Below are positions 22,566 to 38,448 of a DNA stretch of 38,448 nucleotides, in pieces (position 1 is the first letter of the stretch; every line of letters begins with the position of its first letter). Location: the NCBI GenBank assembly GCA_004335835.1, contig RWJK01000669.1, forward strand, positions 1-38,448. Direction: 5' to 3'. A model generated the notes under the pieces. The model saw only the letters and a program-made list of their open reading frames with translations. It was not told the origin of the DNA and searched no databases. Source of the DNA: Scenedesmus sp. ARA3 (taxonomy: Eukaryota > Chlorophyta > Chlorophyceae > Sphaeropleales > Scenedesmaceae). The translations under genes were made by a program, and so were the position numbers.

Positions 22566-22598
<33 letters not shown>
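22566..22598. repeat. (CTG)11 microsatellite
   Basis: Eleven CTG units downstream of the CDPK stop codon, read as CAG on the CDPK sense strand, followed by GC-rich CCG/CTG imperfect repeats. Probably in the 3' UTR. Confidence 0.9.
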
Positions 22599-22599
<1 letters not shown>

Positions 22600-22906
22600 G
22601 CCGCCGCCTGTGCATAAGCACGTCACGCGCAAAGCACAACAGGGACTGAGCAGCCCAGCGCTGGCAGCGCTCAGTAGAACCACCCATCGCCGCGGAACAC
22701 TGACGAGCCGCCGCGCGCAAGCACCGGCGCTGCGCCAGCCTCCGCCAGCAGCTCCCCCAAGCTGCTGCTCCTGCCAGCTCCAGCGATACCGCTGCCGCTG
22801 CCGCTGCCACTCGCAGCGCCGCTGCCGCTGCCGCTGTTGCTCGCAGTGTTGCTGCCGCTGCCGCTGGCCTGCTGGCCCTGCTTGCCCCGCCACGCCGCCG
22901 GCAGCC

Positions 22907-28166
<5,260 letters not shown>

Positions 28167-29137
28167 GGCTGTGTGCCTGGGGCCTGCTGTGCTGCTGCGC
28201 GCTTGTACTGCAGCGCGGGCACTGGCGCAGGGCCTGCAGGAGCATCAGCAGTGCTAGTCAGCACGTGCCCCTACGTGATCATATCGTGTAGAAGGAGTTT
28301 GGTAAATAGAACGCAAAGGCTGGTGACTTGGTGCAAGCAGGCTGTATATGTGCAACTGCTGCTCAGCACAGAGCAGGTTGTGTTTGTGCTGCTGCAGATA
28401 ATCAACGACGCTGCTTGACCACTATAGACTTCACCTTTTCAAGTTTGATTCTGCTGTATACACCTTTCCAGTGGTTTCACGCAGTCGACCTTGGAGCACT
28501 AGCTTCGCTTCAGCGGACCGATAGTATCGGGAGCTGGCTATGTAAAGACAAGCGGGTGTGATAGTCTACGATGATCGTAGCGAATGATTTGTGGCAAACG
28601 TGCAATGTCTGGATATCTTTCTGCAAAGATGACAGTCAGTTCAAAAGGGTTTCTCCTCGATTAGTCTCAATGCTGAGCATGCCATGATTGTGCACCGGAA
28701 GGATGCATCATGCATCAGAACGGTTTTTTGTTTGGTCACTCACTGTAGTCGGTTTTGCCATTGATCAGAGTTTAGCTTGCCCAGAGGTGGACCTGTGTCT
28801 TAGCATGCCCAAGTGACCCGGCCCAGTCCGCCCTGCCTTTTGCAGATCGTCGGCCTGCGAGCGTGGCATAGTACATTCATAGCTAAAATTAAACGTTCTG
28901 CGCTATTGGATGTAAGCCTGTACAGGTGAGCCCTAGCAGCCCACCAGGAGACCTTCCTCTTGGGGTTGCCTCTTGTTTGCAGCGACTGTCGGAATTCTGC
29001 GGCAGCCACCAGATTATTTCAATGTTTATAGGCACAATTGAGTTGCGTTCAAGGAATGAGCACGTGCTGGATGTCTAAAATAAGCCTGCTGCTCACTGCG
29101 CGCTGTGCCAGGTGTTCCTGCAAGCCTGCTTTCCAGC
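28167..29137. promoter_or_regulatory. Divergent promoter region between CDPK and the Ser-rich membrane protein
   Basis: About 970 bp between two divergent start codons, with fewer triplet repeats than the flanks. It should contain both 5' UTRs and promoters. No clear TATA box could be assigned, so this call rests on gene orientation alone. Confidence 0.5.
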
Positions 29138-31283
29138 ATGCGGGCAGCAGCAGCCGTGGCTGTACTGGCTGTGCTGCTTGGAGTATGCGCAGCTGCTGCT
29201 CAAGCTGTACAGCACAGCACTGGGCAGCACAAGGCACTGCCAGGCAGCCATCAACAGTTGCAGCGGTTGCTTTTGCAGCAGGACAGGCAGACACTAGACA
29301 CAGGGGCAGAAGCCAAGAGCAGCGGTAGCAGCAGCAGCAGCAGCAGTAACAACGTTTCTAAGCTTAGCAATGAGCAACAGCAGGCATCAGCAGCAGCAGC
29401 AGGGCATGACACTGGTGACAAAGTCTCACCAGCTGCTGGTGCTGGCTCCACAGCTAGCGGCAAGACAGAAGACGAGAATGTAGAGTCACCTGCAGCAGCA
29501 GCAGCAGCAGCAGCACCAGTGCCAGCAGAGCTGACTGCAAATAGCGACAGCACTACCAGCACTGTGCCTGCAGTCAGCAAAGGCAACTCATCTACCCCGG
29601 CAACTGCTGCTGCTGCTGCTGCTGGTGGCGGAAGCATAGACAGCAGCACAGCAGGTGATTCACAAGCCACCAATACAACTAACAGCAGCAGCAGCACCAC
29701 AGGAGTTCCTGGCGCCTCCAGTGCAGCCAAAGACAGCAACGCTGCACAGGCAAACACAGAGGTTTCAACAGCAGGCGCAGCACCTGCTGATGCAGCAGCA
29801 GCAGCAGCTGCCAGCAGCCCACAGTCAGCAGATGCCGATGCAACAGACACACCACCCCCAGCATCAGCAGGCAGTGCAGATACTGCCAAGCAGGATCAAG
29901 AGGGTGCTGGCAGCGCTGCAAGCCCTGCAGCTGCTGGCAAGGCAGCTGAGAAAGTGCCTGGCGCAGCAACAGCTGATGCGGCTGGCGCTGCTGTAGCCAA
30001 CGACGCCAACAGTACAGCTTCCAGCAGCAACAGCAGCCAACCTAGCACAGCAGCAGCGAACAGCAGCGGTAGCACTAGCACTGGGGCTAGCGAGGGTGAG
30101 GCAGCAGGCACTGACAGTAGCAGCAAGTCCAGCAGTGCAGATGGCAGCAAGGATAGCAGCAGCAGCAACGTGAACGCTACCTCAGCAAGCAGGTCTGGTG
30201 GCAATGCCACGTCAGGCAGCAGTTCTGCTGCGCCCAGCAGTGCTGCTGCTATTGATGATGACTACAGTGATCTGGATGCAGAGTTGGAGGCAGCTGGTGA
30301 TGGTGCCAGCAGCAGCAGCAGCAGCAGCGAGAGCCCTGCAACAGGGAGTAGTAACACAACCAACAGCTCAAGCAATGGCACAGCCCAGCAGAAGCAGCAA
30401 CCGTTGGATTTGGAGGAAGACAGTAGCGGCAAAATAGCAGAGAGCAGCAAGCCTGATCCTGCAGGTGCAGAAAGTGACAAAGTCAGCAGCCCTGCCAATG
30501 GCAGTAACAGCAGCAATGCCACGAGTGGCAGCGGCAGCAGCGCACAAGTTGACAGCCAATCTGGCACAACCATCAACAGCACAGCAAATAGCTCTGAAGC
30601 GGCTAGTGCTGCCAGCTCGCCTGCTGCTGCCTCTAACGGCACTACCAGCAGTAGCAGCAGCGAAGGCAGCACTACAGACAAGGAAGTTATTCCTGTCAAG
30701 ACAGATACAAACGGCACTGACAGCTCTCCAGCTGCTGCTTCCGCCAGCAGCAACGGCACCACCAGCAGCAGCAGCAGTGGCAGCAGCAGCACCAGTGACA
30801 AGGAGGCACCTGCCGATAAACAGGACGATGATTCACAGCCTGCCAGTCCTTCGGCAGCAGCAGCTGCGCCTGCCAACAGCTCAGAAGATGATGCCGCTAC
30901 ATCAGCGGCTGGCAACAGCAGCAGCAGCAGCAGTGTCAGCAGTCCGGCTCTGCTGGACCCTACAGAACAGCTTGCAAACTTGCAGCAGCAGCAGCAGCAG
31001 CAGCCGCAGCAGGATGGCAGAGAGCCACAGCAGCCTCGAGCAGGCTCCGGTGAGGACCCTCCAGTGCCTGTGCCACTTGCAAGTGCTGGGGGCACTGCTG
31101 CTGCTGCTGCTGCTGGCAGCCCGTCTCCAGGCTCGCCAGGTCACCACAAGACGCATAAGCGGCACCGCGGCCCTGGAGAACCTGGGTTTGTCGCTGCAGG
31201 CAACAACAGCAGCAGCAGCAGCAGCAAAGACACGCCCGCAGCTAGCAGCATGACAGAGGACCATACAGCTGACAGCAAGTCAG

Positions 31284-31323
<40 letters not shown>

Positions 31324-32613
31324 TCCAGAAGAGCTGACAAAGCAGCTGGATGATGATCCGTTGTTCAGCGAAGCCAGCGCATCTGTGCTCCCTGGCAGTG
31401 AGGCCCGCAAGGGCGCTGAGCAGCAATCCATAATTGCAGCAGCTGCAAGTGCAGCAGGAGGCAGCTCTGGCACAGCAGCAGCAGCAGCAGCAGCAGATGG
31501 TGTGCGGCTGCCTGGGTCTGAAGCTGATACTGTGGTTGCTGGGCTGGATGTGGAGGGCCAGGCGCAGAGGCTGCAGGGCGCACAGAAGGCTTCTAGGTAA
31601 GAGGAGGCTTTTGGGTGCAACAGTAAGGATGTGAAGGCTTGCAGTGGTGCTGCTGCTGCTCTGCTGCTGTGTGTTACGGTCAGACTTTGGAGTGCGTAAC
31701 TTGTGGTTTGCGCTGCTGCAGATGGTAGAGCAGCTTGTGTTTGGGCTGCTGGCACGCTGCACAGCAGAGACAGGCATATGCTGCGTGCGTGGCTGATCAG
31801 TCTTGCAGTTGACTCTGCGTGTGATGTGCTGACTCCATTCACCGTGAAAAGGCCTGCAGAACTGGCAGTCGCACAGGCAAGGCATGCACAGCAACCGCAG
31901 CACCCCACACGATTAAGCGGGACGCTGACTCTGTTTGCCCAACATGTCAAACATTCTGTTGCGCATCTGCCTTGCGTATGTTTTACCTGCTGTGCTGCAG
32001 GGCCGGCAGCGTGCTGTCGGTTGTCGCTGTGGTGGCTGTGCTCGGGGCTGTTGCAGCGCTGGGCTCTAAGAAGCTGCTGCCAGGGCGCCACCAGTACCAG
32101 GCAGTCAGCAGCAACGGCGGCGCAGGCGGCAGCAGCAGCAGCAGCAGCTTTGTTCAAGGCCGTGCCCATAGCAGCGGCAGTGATGAGTTCACATCGCATG
32201 TGGCTGGGGTGTCGTCTGGTTGGGGCTGGCAGCAGTGGGGCGGCAGCAGCGGCGCTGCTGCTGCTGCTGCACTGAAAGGACAGCAGCAGCAGCAGCAGCA
32301 GCAGCAGCGCAGGGGCAGCAGCGCTGACAAACAACTAAAGTCCTGGGATGCTGCTTCAGCAGATTGGTCCGATGATGGTTGGGATGATATAGAGGAAGGG
32401 CCTCCTCCAAAGCTGCCGAGTCTAGATGTTTGGACAGCAGCCAGGCAGGGTTCAGGGCCAAATCCTGCTGCGCGTGGTTCAGGGTTCAGTCCCAGGGGTG
32501 GCGTGGCAGCAACCAGGGCTAGGGGTGCAGCACCAGCAGCTGGTGGCGGCAGGAATGGCAGCCAGAGTAAGATGCCGGACAGGAGTTGGTCAGATGCATC
32601 TGATGGTTGGTGA
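29138..32613 (+). CDS. Type I membrane protein with a giant Ser/Ala/Asn-rich ectodomain and acidic Trp-rich tail
   Basis: Two exons, 29138-31596 and 32001-32613, joined in phase (AG + G gives Arg820), giving 1023 residues. Residues 1 to about 24 are a signal peptide (Ala/Val/Leu core). Residues 25 to about 818 are low-complexity Ser, Ala, Thr, Asn, Gly and Gln with many N-glycosylation sequons (NSS, NGT, NST), typical of a heavily glycosylated extracellular stalk. A single transmembrane helix follows at about 823-843 (VLSVVAVVAVLGAVAALG), ending in a KK stop-transfer. The cytosolic tail of about 180 residues has a Gln tract and acidic Trp motifs (DWSDDGWDDIEEG, then SWSDASDGW at the C-terminus). 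Possible roles are a cell-wall-linked sensor or a trafficking receptor; neither is shown. Without splicing the frame stops 4 bases past the junction, at 31598-31600. I chose the ATG at 29138 because it sits directly at the signal peptide. Confidence 0.8.
31286..31321. repeat. Coding CAG tract (polyglutamine) in the Ser-rich membrane protein
   Basis: About twelve CAG units code a Gln run near the end of the ectodomain. A shorter tract (about 32281-32308) codes Gln in the cytosolic tail. Confidence 0.85.
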
Positions 32614-35038
32614 GGTACTGCTGCATCATGCAGCTGAGGCTAAGCTACCATCGTACACCATGCTGTTTGTTTGTTCCGCTGAGTGCGTTGGTAGCACCCC
32701 GATTGTGAACCCAATGTCCAGCAACTGGTAACAATGGCAATGGTCATGTGCAGCGACTGCTCAGCAGTTTCTGGGGTCCTGCTGGTGCGAGCCGGCTGAT
32801 TGGTGCAACGCAGGCTGGGTCTGACGTGCCTGTGCACGGCAGCACAATCGATGTTGGTGAAAGTGTATGCTGTACAATGCCATCAATGGTGCAGTGCAAC
32901 GTGCAGCCGTTCATGGTATGCATATGCCCTGGCGGCGACGGCGGTGCACAACCAGCATGGGCAGTTGCTGAGCCAGCAAAATGAGATTGACTGCGCATTG
33001 ACGCCTGCGGTGCAGCTCGCTCCAAGAGAGAAGAGAAGAGGTTTACAACGTGTGCACACCCAATCGAGACGCAATCAACGTATTGCGCAACCAACATATC
33101 ATCAATCACTCAGTGACTGTACAGTACATGTAGTACACAACCTCAATAGGTGGTGTATCTGTACAGACACACATGTGTGCTGTTGTCTGGCAGGTGATGC
33201 AGCATGCATGCCGCCCCTACTCCACACAGTACGTCCTCAAAGGTGTATGCTCTGTCAAAAGCTGGCCAATGCCTCAGTGAGCTGCCAGTGGGTCGGTGGT
33301 CAGCAACGGCAAGCAACGCAGAAGCCTGCAAAAGCGCTAGCGGCCTTATGCAGCGAAGGGCCCGGGCAAAGTTGGTGTCTCCATTACTTATGCAACGCAC
33401 AAGCGGAATTCCCTTGACGGCTTCATAGTTAGTCAGCAGTAGGAACCACGGCAAGTACAAGCAGCACCCCCCTTGACTGCTTCATGGTATATCAGCAGCA
33501 GGGATCAGAAAACCAGCCTGCGCACACACTTCAACATTAGGTGACCATGTAAGCAGCAGCATCCTGTGCTGCTGTGCAGCTGGCAGCCGTGTAATCACAT
33601 GTGTCCTGTGAAGCCGACTGCCCGGCTAAACACAGGGCACAGCAGTAGCTCAGTGTCACACCAGCAGTGCGCACAAGGCATTATCATACAATAGAACAAC
33701 TTCATACAAAATCACATCCTGTAACACAAAGCAGTGTCTCATGCATGACGTCACAGCTGCGGGCACGTCAGCCTGCAGTACAGCCACTCGCCCGCACAAC
33801 TACTAGACCAGCCACCACCCACAGCATTGCTCAGCATCCTGAATCGTCACCCACCAACAAACCTATTGGCGCAAGGACACCCTTTCACAACAGCAAGCTT
33901 GCTTCTGCATAGGTGGCGTGCTCAAGTGGCTGCCACAACGCATCAACCATTGGCTTGCTGCCACGTCAAGATGATGGCAGTCCCTACACGACAGCGCAAA
34001 ACTGTCAAAAGCTGCCAGAATGGTGGTGGATATCCCTATCTGTTCATGCTGTGAAACGGCTGCCTTGACATAGCCTGGACATTGGAGAAGTAGGGACACT
34101 TGCAGTATGCCAAAAGATGGGTAGGAAGTAGATGGCACGGTGTGCATGTGCATGTGCATGGCGTGCGTGCAGTTGTACAGCAACATATCAGGCAACAGGA
34201 GTGGTAACTGTGTTGAGACAGACACAGCCCAACAACCCTCAGCCAAGGAACCCTAACACAGGAAAAGCATGGGTCTCAACGCATGCCCCGTCACATGTGA
34301 TGATGGCCGGTGCTGATAACGTTCATGCACTGTGCAAACCTCTCAGCAGCGTGCAATGCGTGAGGACGCAAAAGGCAGCCACAGCATGCACAGATGCTCA
34401 CTGGATGGTATTTGTATGACAGCAGCTGGAAAAAAGCTTCGCTTCAGGGGTAAACACACTGTGTTCCATGGCATGGGAAAAACCGCTTGCTGTCCGCGCG
34501 GATGCGCACTCATTCAGCACTAGGCAGCCCTACAACCTGGCAACAACCAGCAAACGACGCTCTTGCTCGTTCACTCCTAAAAAAAAAGATGACCCCCATG
34601 CATGTATGCGCGTGCTCACGTGTTGGACACGCTCATACAGCAACATGGTCACTAGAAGCGCCACTGCATTGCGTGCTGCATGTGACCAAACTCATGTTGC
34701 CAGTCACAGCTGTGCACGGACAAGTGCCGTGCTGCGCTGATCACATGTGGCAGGCACAAGACTAGGTGCATCCTGCAAGTGGTGCATGCACTCACTATCA
34801 CAGCCATTCCCAGTTGACTACACACCAGAGGGAGAACAGGTGCAGCAAGATCAGAAATTTCTCTCCTAAAAAAAAAAGAAGACACCAGTTCTTCAATCAG
34901 AACTGTGCTACGCTGCAGTGAATGCCAGCAGGGCATTCATCAAATGCTCTGGCCAAACACCTATTTTTTAGACAAGCAGACTGAACATGCACTGGCATTC
35001 AGGAGCTGCTGATGTCACGAATTCAGGCAGCAGAGCGC
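32614..35038. other. Convergent 3' flanks, no supported gene
   Basis: About 2.4 kb. It contains a two-copy direct repeat of about 34 bp (33411-33444 and 33470-33503, offset 59 bp) and two short oligo-A stretches after TCTCCT or CTCCT (34578 and 34867). Long frames on both strands lack any family signature. Probably 3' UTRs and spacer. Confidence 0.5.
33411..33503. repeat. Two-copy direct repeat
   Basis: CCCTTGAC(G/T)GCTTCAT followed by a (G/A)TCAGCAG(T/C)AGG block occurs twice, 59 bp apart, in intergenic DNA. Confidence 0.8.
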
Positions 35039-36594
35039 CTATGGGGAGAACTCCCATGAGTCGGCGCTGCGCTTGGTGGTGAGCTTGGACATCTCCATGT
35101 TCCTGCGATAGGTAGGTGGTAGCAGCAGCAGCGGCGGCAGCTAGTCAGCAATGACGCAGACAGCAGAAGCCACTGTGCTGCTCTGCCCTAGCTCAACCAC
35201 TCTGAATTGTTTCGTTTGCAAGCAGCGCATGGGCCGCGAGCAAGGCAGGGTCACCGACTGATAAACGTCTACACATAATGTATTCAGGATTCAAAGGCTG
35301 GCTGGGTGACTCACTTCTTTGTCGCGTAGCGAGTGTTCCTGCCACCGCCAGCAACAGCTGCGCTGATGGCATCGCTCGCAGCGCTAAGCGAATCGGAGAT
35401 GCGGTCCCCTGTCTCCATGGTCTCGCCTGTCAGCAGCTTGCGCGCGCCACTGCTGCCGTTGAACTCCCATGAGTCAGCGCTGCGCTTGGTGGTGAGCTTG
35501 GACATCTCCATGTTCCTGCAAAGCGCAGGCAGCAGCAGCAGCAGCAACAGCAGCATTAATGCAGCTGAAGTTGTCTGGACAGGAACAGGCCAGCCTTGAC
35601 TGTGAAAAATGTGTCTTGCTGAACTTAAGCTTGGCAGGCACAGCAGATCACTGCAGCAGCCAGACGCCCATGGTGTCCTGCAAGCTGCTGTCTTCCTGCA
35701 AGCAGGCAGCGCATCATGATGTGTGCAGCGGCTGTCACAGCAGCAGCACATCCTAAACACACAGCTCATGTCAGGTTCCGCATTGCACGTGACAGCAGCA
35801 GGCACATGCACAATCAAAGAGCATGCCACAGGCAATCTATATCTATAAAGCATTGTGACTCACTTTTGTGTTACGTAGCGGGTGTTCCTGCCGCCGCCAG
35901 AGACAGCTGCGCCGATGGCTTCGCTTGCAGCACTCAGGGACTGTGAGATGCGGTCGCCAGTGTCCATGGTCACACCAGCCAGCAGCTTGCGGGCGCCACT
36001 GCTGCCGCTGAATTCCCATGGGTCAGCGCTGCGCTTGGTGGTGAGCTTGGACATCTCCATGTTCCTGCAGCAGGTAGATGAGAGCAGCAACAGCAGCAAC
36101 AGCAGCAGCAGTAGCAGGTGTGGCAGCATTTGGCTGATGAGTGCGAATGTCAAGTGCCACGGCCCTCACATGTTCAATCAAATACCGCTCGTGGCTGCCG
36201 TTGCTGTGTTGACGAAAGGTGTCAGGCCATTTGCAGTGCATGCTCCTGCATTCAACGCCGCCGCTGCTGCAGATGCATGTCAGTCATTCAAAGACCCATT
36301 ATATTTTTGAAACAGCCGGCATTCCTGCAAGCTGCTGCGAGAAATGTCAAGGAGCATCACAATGGGAGGGCATCCTTGTTGGCATGCTGCAGCAGCTGTG
36401 CTAAAAGTACAGAGCTCAAACTGTACTCCTGAAGGGGCAGCACAAGCGCCAGCAGAACCCTCACTTTTGTGTCGCGTAGCGGGTGTTCCTGGCGCCACCA
36501 GAGACAGCTGCGCCGATGGCTTCACTTGCAGCGCTTAGGGACTGCGAGATGCGGTCGCCAGTGTCCATGGTCACGCCAGCATGAAGTTGGCGCC
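35039..36594 (-). repeat. Four-unit tandem exon array
   Basis: The same exon appears at 36594-36465 (partial), 36064-35864, 35515-35315 and 35102-35039 (partial). Acceptor-to-acceptor distance is 549 bp between the two full copies and 413 bp to the last. Because the exon is symmetric in phase, each duplication kept the reading frame. Confidence 0.9.
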
Positions 36595-36916
36595 CTGCAG
36601 GAACATCAACAAGAATGGTAGTTGCAACTTTTGATAAGCGTTGATGATGATAGATACACTGGGGCGTATGAAATTTGTGCTAGGAGGCTATCCCGTTACA
36701 CACCACGAGCATCAGCTGTATCAACAGCACTTCGCAGTGAAAGTGAGCAAGGGCATGTTCCAGCATGCGAACTCGAACTATGAGAAGATCCACCGAATGA
36801 GTCTTCCGACGGTAACCCTGCGAGCCAGAGCACTCACCTGATGTAGCACCTTGACAGCTGAGCAGAGCACAAAGGAGAGAGAACCCGACAAGCACTGTAT
36901 ACTGACAAGCCATCAT
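35039..36916 (-). CDS. Secreted protein built from tandemly duplicated exons; possible propeptide precursor
   Basis: Five exons, 5' to 3' on the minus strand: 36916-36838, 36594-36465, 36064-35864, 35515-35315, 35102-35039. Phases match and give 224 residues. Exon 1 is a signal peptide (MMACQYTVLVGFSLLCALLS...). Exons 3 and 4 are homologous 201-nt phase-2 exons encoding about 67 residues each: NMEMSKLTTKRSAD(P/S)WEF, then GARKLL, then GDRIS(Q/D)SLSAAS(E/D)AI and GGGRNTRY. Exon 2 is a copy lacking the front half. Exon 5 is the front half only and ends SADSWEFSP-stop. Each full or front-half unit keeps the dibasic KR before SAD(P/S)WEF. I recognise no family. The amphipathic GDRIS..AAV stretch and KR sites suggest either a structural secreted repeat protein or a processed precursor; this is inference. 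The exact donor and acceptor copies argue that all units are spliced in. Confidence 0.7.
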
Positions 36917-37251
36917 GTAGATTGGACTTGGTCTTGCTTCTAGCAGTGAGGAGGGAGCTTTGGCAGGGATATGATGTTGATGTAGCTGTGGCAGTAGCAG
37001 CAGTTTAGGTAATGTGCAAACTTGACCCCTATGAGCGCTATAAGCTGGCAAGGATGCTACAGCTCGAGCTTGAACGTGTAGTGAGAAGGGTGAAGCCGTC
37101 GCTGGTCTCCGCAGGTACTGCTTGCCGAGGTGCAAATGTTTTCCTTATCTCAATGCAGACAGCAAGACTATGATGCAGCAGACATCTGAAAGCATCCTTT
37201 ATGTACTCTCAGCTGTAAGGCTGCAGCCTACACGCAGCTGGCAGTACTCAC

Positions 37252-37336
37252 GCGTGATGACACCTGACACTCGCATGACCACGGCAGTGCCAGCAACACC
37301 CGAGCGGCGCATGGTGTAGACCAGGATACGAAGCCG
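37252..37336 (-). CDS. Possible exon of an unidentified minus-strand gene
   Basis: An 85-nt open segment bounded by a TTCAG acceptor and a GTGAGT donor, reading RLRILVYTMRRSGVAG and then TAVVMRVSGVIT. It would leave one base over, which is the same phase that exon 2 of the secreted repeat protein needs, so it could be an alternative upstream exon of that gene or part of a separate gene. No family was recognised. Confidence 0.3.
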
Positions 37337-37694
37337 CTGAATAAAAGGAATGCGCTTGATAATGCCGATTGTTTGCGCGCAACGGTTAAGGGTGTGTGCA
37401 GGGGGCAATAGCCATTTGGGATGACGCGACAGCACCTCCTGGTTATCATGTAACCAGGTTGGTTATCCTCGCACTGACCACGACCTGACCGCGATCTAGC
37501 GACATCTAATACAGGCAGGCACACCCAAACTATTGGTAATCGTTCCATGGTAATCTAAAAGGGGTATGTTTGTTCTGTAGTGCCCACAGTTGAGGGTGCT
37601 GTGGTGAGCAGCCTACAGGACATTCAAGCAATGATGACAGCTGCAGTGGCAGCTGGCACCTCGCCAGCAGGCCTGCTCGAGCTGTGACACTCAC

Positions 37695-37743
37695 CCGTGT
37701 TCAGTAACAGCAAACTTTTTGATGCGACCGTGCGGTGTAGCAT
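37695..37743 (-). CDS. Possible short first exon with hydrophobic leader
   Basis: An ATG-initiated 49-nt segment (MLHRTVASKSLLLLNTG) ends at a consensus GTGAGT donor in phase 1. It could be a first exon upstream of 37336 or 36594. Support is only the start, leader-like text and donor. Confidence 0.25.
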
Positions 37744-38199
37744 GTTACAATGGGACTGCTTCCAACAGCTCCAGCCCTCACCAAGCGCTGCTGCACTTGC
37801 ACATGCACACACATATCATCTGCTGAACCCCAGCAGCTGCAACTGCGCTTCCCAAACAACCAGCAGGCATTGCCTGTGCATGTGCAACTCGCAGCCAGGC
37901 TAGTGCATGCTAAAACGATACTGAATCCTGTGTGACACAGTCAGGTTGCAGTGGCGCACACTGGCACAACGTCAAGAAGTGTCGCCAACCAGCCAGAGAC
38001 AATGCATGCATGCAGTGGATGCTGCAGCCATGCCTTGAATCCATGCAAGCTCTAAATTCATACTCACACATCTGCAGGCCTTCAACGCAACATGACAACA
38101 GGCCCTACAACCCTCACACATGATGTACTGTCAACTAGCATGTTACAAGCACTCCAGCCTAGAGGCATTCAGGGGTCGCCATCGCTGGCTTCCCCTTCA
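37744..38199. other. Region without a supported gene
   Basis: About 450 bp between the uncertain leader exon and the 3' exon at the right edge. Probably the 3' UTR of the right-edge gene plus a promoter. Nothing else was recognised. Confidence 0.45.
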
Positions 38200-38401
38200 T
38201 CAAACCTCACGCAAGGCCGCATCACCTGGCTGCAGCACTAACAGGGCATCGCTGCAAGGATAATGCAGCGGTTGCGCACAAGACATCCCCCTGCGCTCCA
38301 TCCGCTCTGCGTAGAGCACTGCCTGTGCGCCCTGCAGCTGCAGGGCAGATGCCACAGTGCAGAGGGTCACATGCATGCGGCGTTGCCAGCTGCATCGGCT
38401 G
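38200..38401 (-). CDS. Partial: probable last exon of a gene running off the right edge
   Basis: An open frame after a possible acceptor (TGTTGCAG, sense strand) reads RMHVTLCTVASALQLQGAQ, AVLYAERMERRG and SDALLVLQPGDAALREV, then TGA. The composition is coding-like, unlike most frames here, and it lies at the window end, so the gene's 5' part is missing. No family was recognised. The acceptor position is approximate. Confidence 0.35.
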
Positions 38402-38448
38402 CAACACACTGGTTGTGTGCTGCTTGCTTTGAGGCACCTCGCAAGCCC

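Larger units (their letters stand above)
20620..22906. other. Armadillo gene 5' flank and CDPK 3' flank
   Basis: About 2.3 kb. The part near 20620-21000 may contain further 5' exon or UTR of the armadillo gene. A CTG tract lies at 22566-22598 in the likely CDPK 3' UTR, followed by CCGCTG-type repeats at about 22788-22865. A short perfect inverted repeat lies at 21652-21685. No other gene is supported. Confidence 0.5.

Noticed and set aside
32800..33417. A 205-codon plus-strand open frame
   Set aside because: Composition looks random (many Cys, His, Gln), no domain is visible, and it overlaps other frames equally long on the opposite strand.
34560..34890. Retroposed gene ends suggested by two oligo-A stretches
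   Set aside because: Only 9-10 A's each, no upstream coding sequence, and no target-site duplications seen.

Overview
This is eukaryotic nuclear DNA, most likely from a chlorophyte green alga, possibly a Scenedesmus/Tetradesmus-like or Chlamydomonas-like lineage (inferred from gene content and texture, not from a database match). The grounds are: intron-dense genes with GT-AG junctions, very abundant CAG/CTG triplet tracts on both strands, a plant-type four-EF-hand CDPK, a cyanobacterial-like transaldolase with a plastid-like leader, a GDP-sugar-type transporter, and an LRR family of algal type. I see no organelle, viral, transposase, rRNA or tRNA gene.

Layout. Plus strand, left part: a decayed LRR gene (903-3396), a secreted Kazal-type inhibitor with polyglutamine linkers (4271-5284), a four-exon nucleotide-sugar transporter (6968-9346) and an eight-exon transaldolase (10626-13939). 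Minus strand, middle: an eleven-exon armadillo-repeat protein (20619 down to 16357) and a ten-exon calcium-dependent protein kinase (28166 down to 22907). A roughly 1 kb divergent promoter region separates the kinase from a plus-strand type I membrane protein with a huge Ser/Ala/Asn-rich ectodomain (29138-32613). Right end, minus strand: a five-exon secreted protein made of tandemly duplicated exons (36916 down to 35039), some uncertain exons, and a probable 3' exon of a gene running off the window. I built the exon models by hand. In each main multi-exon model the splice phases agree at every junction and the total length is a multiple of three.

The genes do not form one pathway. Four relate to the cell surface or secretion (Kazal protein, sugar-nucleotide transporter, Ser-rich membrane protein, exon-repeat secreted protein), one to plastid or central carbon metabolism, and one to calcium signalling.

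The most striking signal is structural. Introns repeatedly hold decayed, same-orientation partial copies of the neighbouring exon edge, including its splice site. These 'exon echoes' often sit about 106-122 bp from the original: in the transaldolase (exact 122-bp spacing, three units), the CDPK (at least seven echoes) and the armadillo gene (a 25-bp repeat 107 bp apart across an intron). In the right-end gene the same tendency has produced whole functional exon duplicates. CTG tracts sit at many 3' splice sites. One CDPK intron also carries a roughly 190-nt near-continuous hairpin resembling a miRNA precursor or foldback element.
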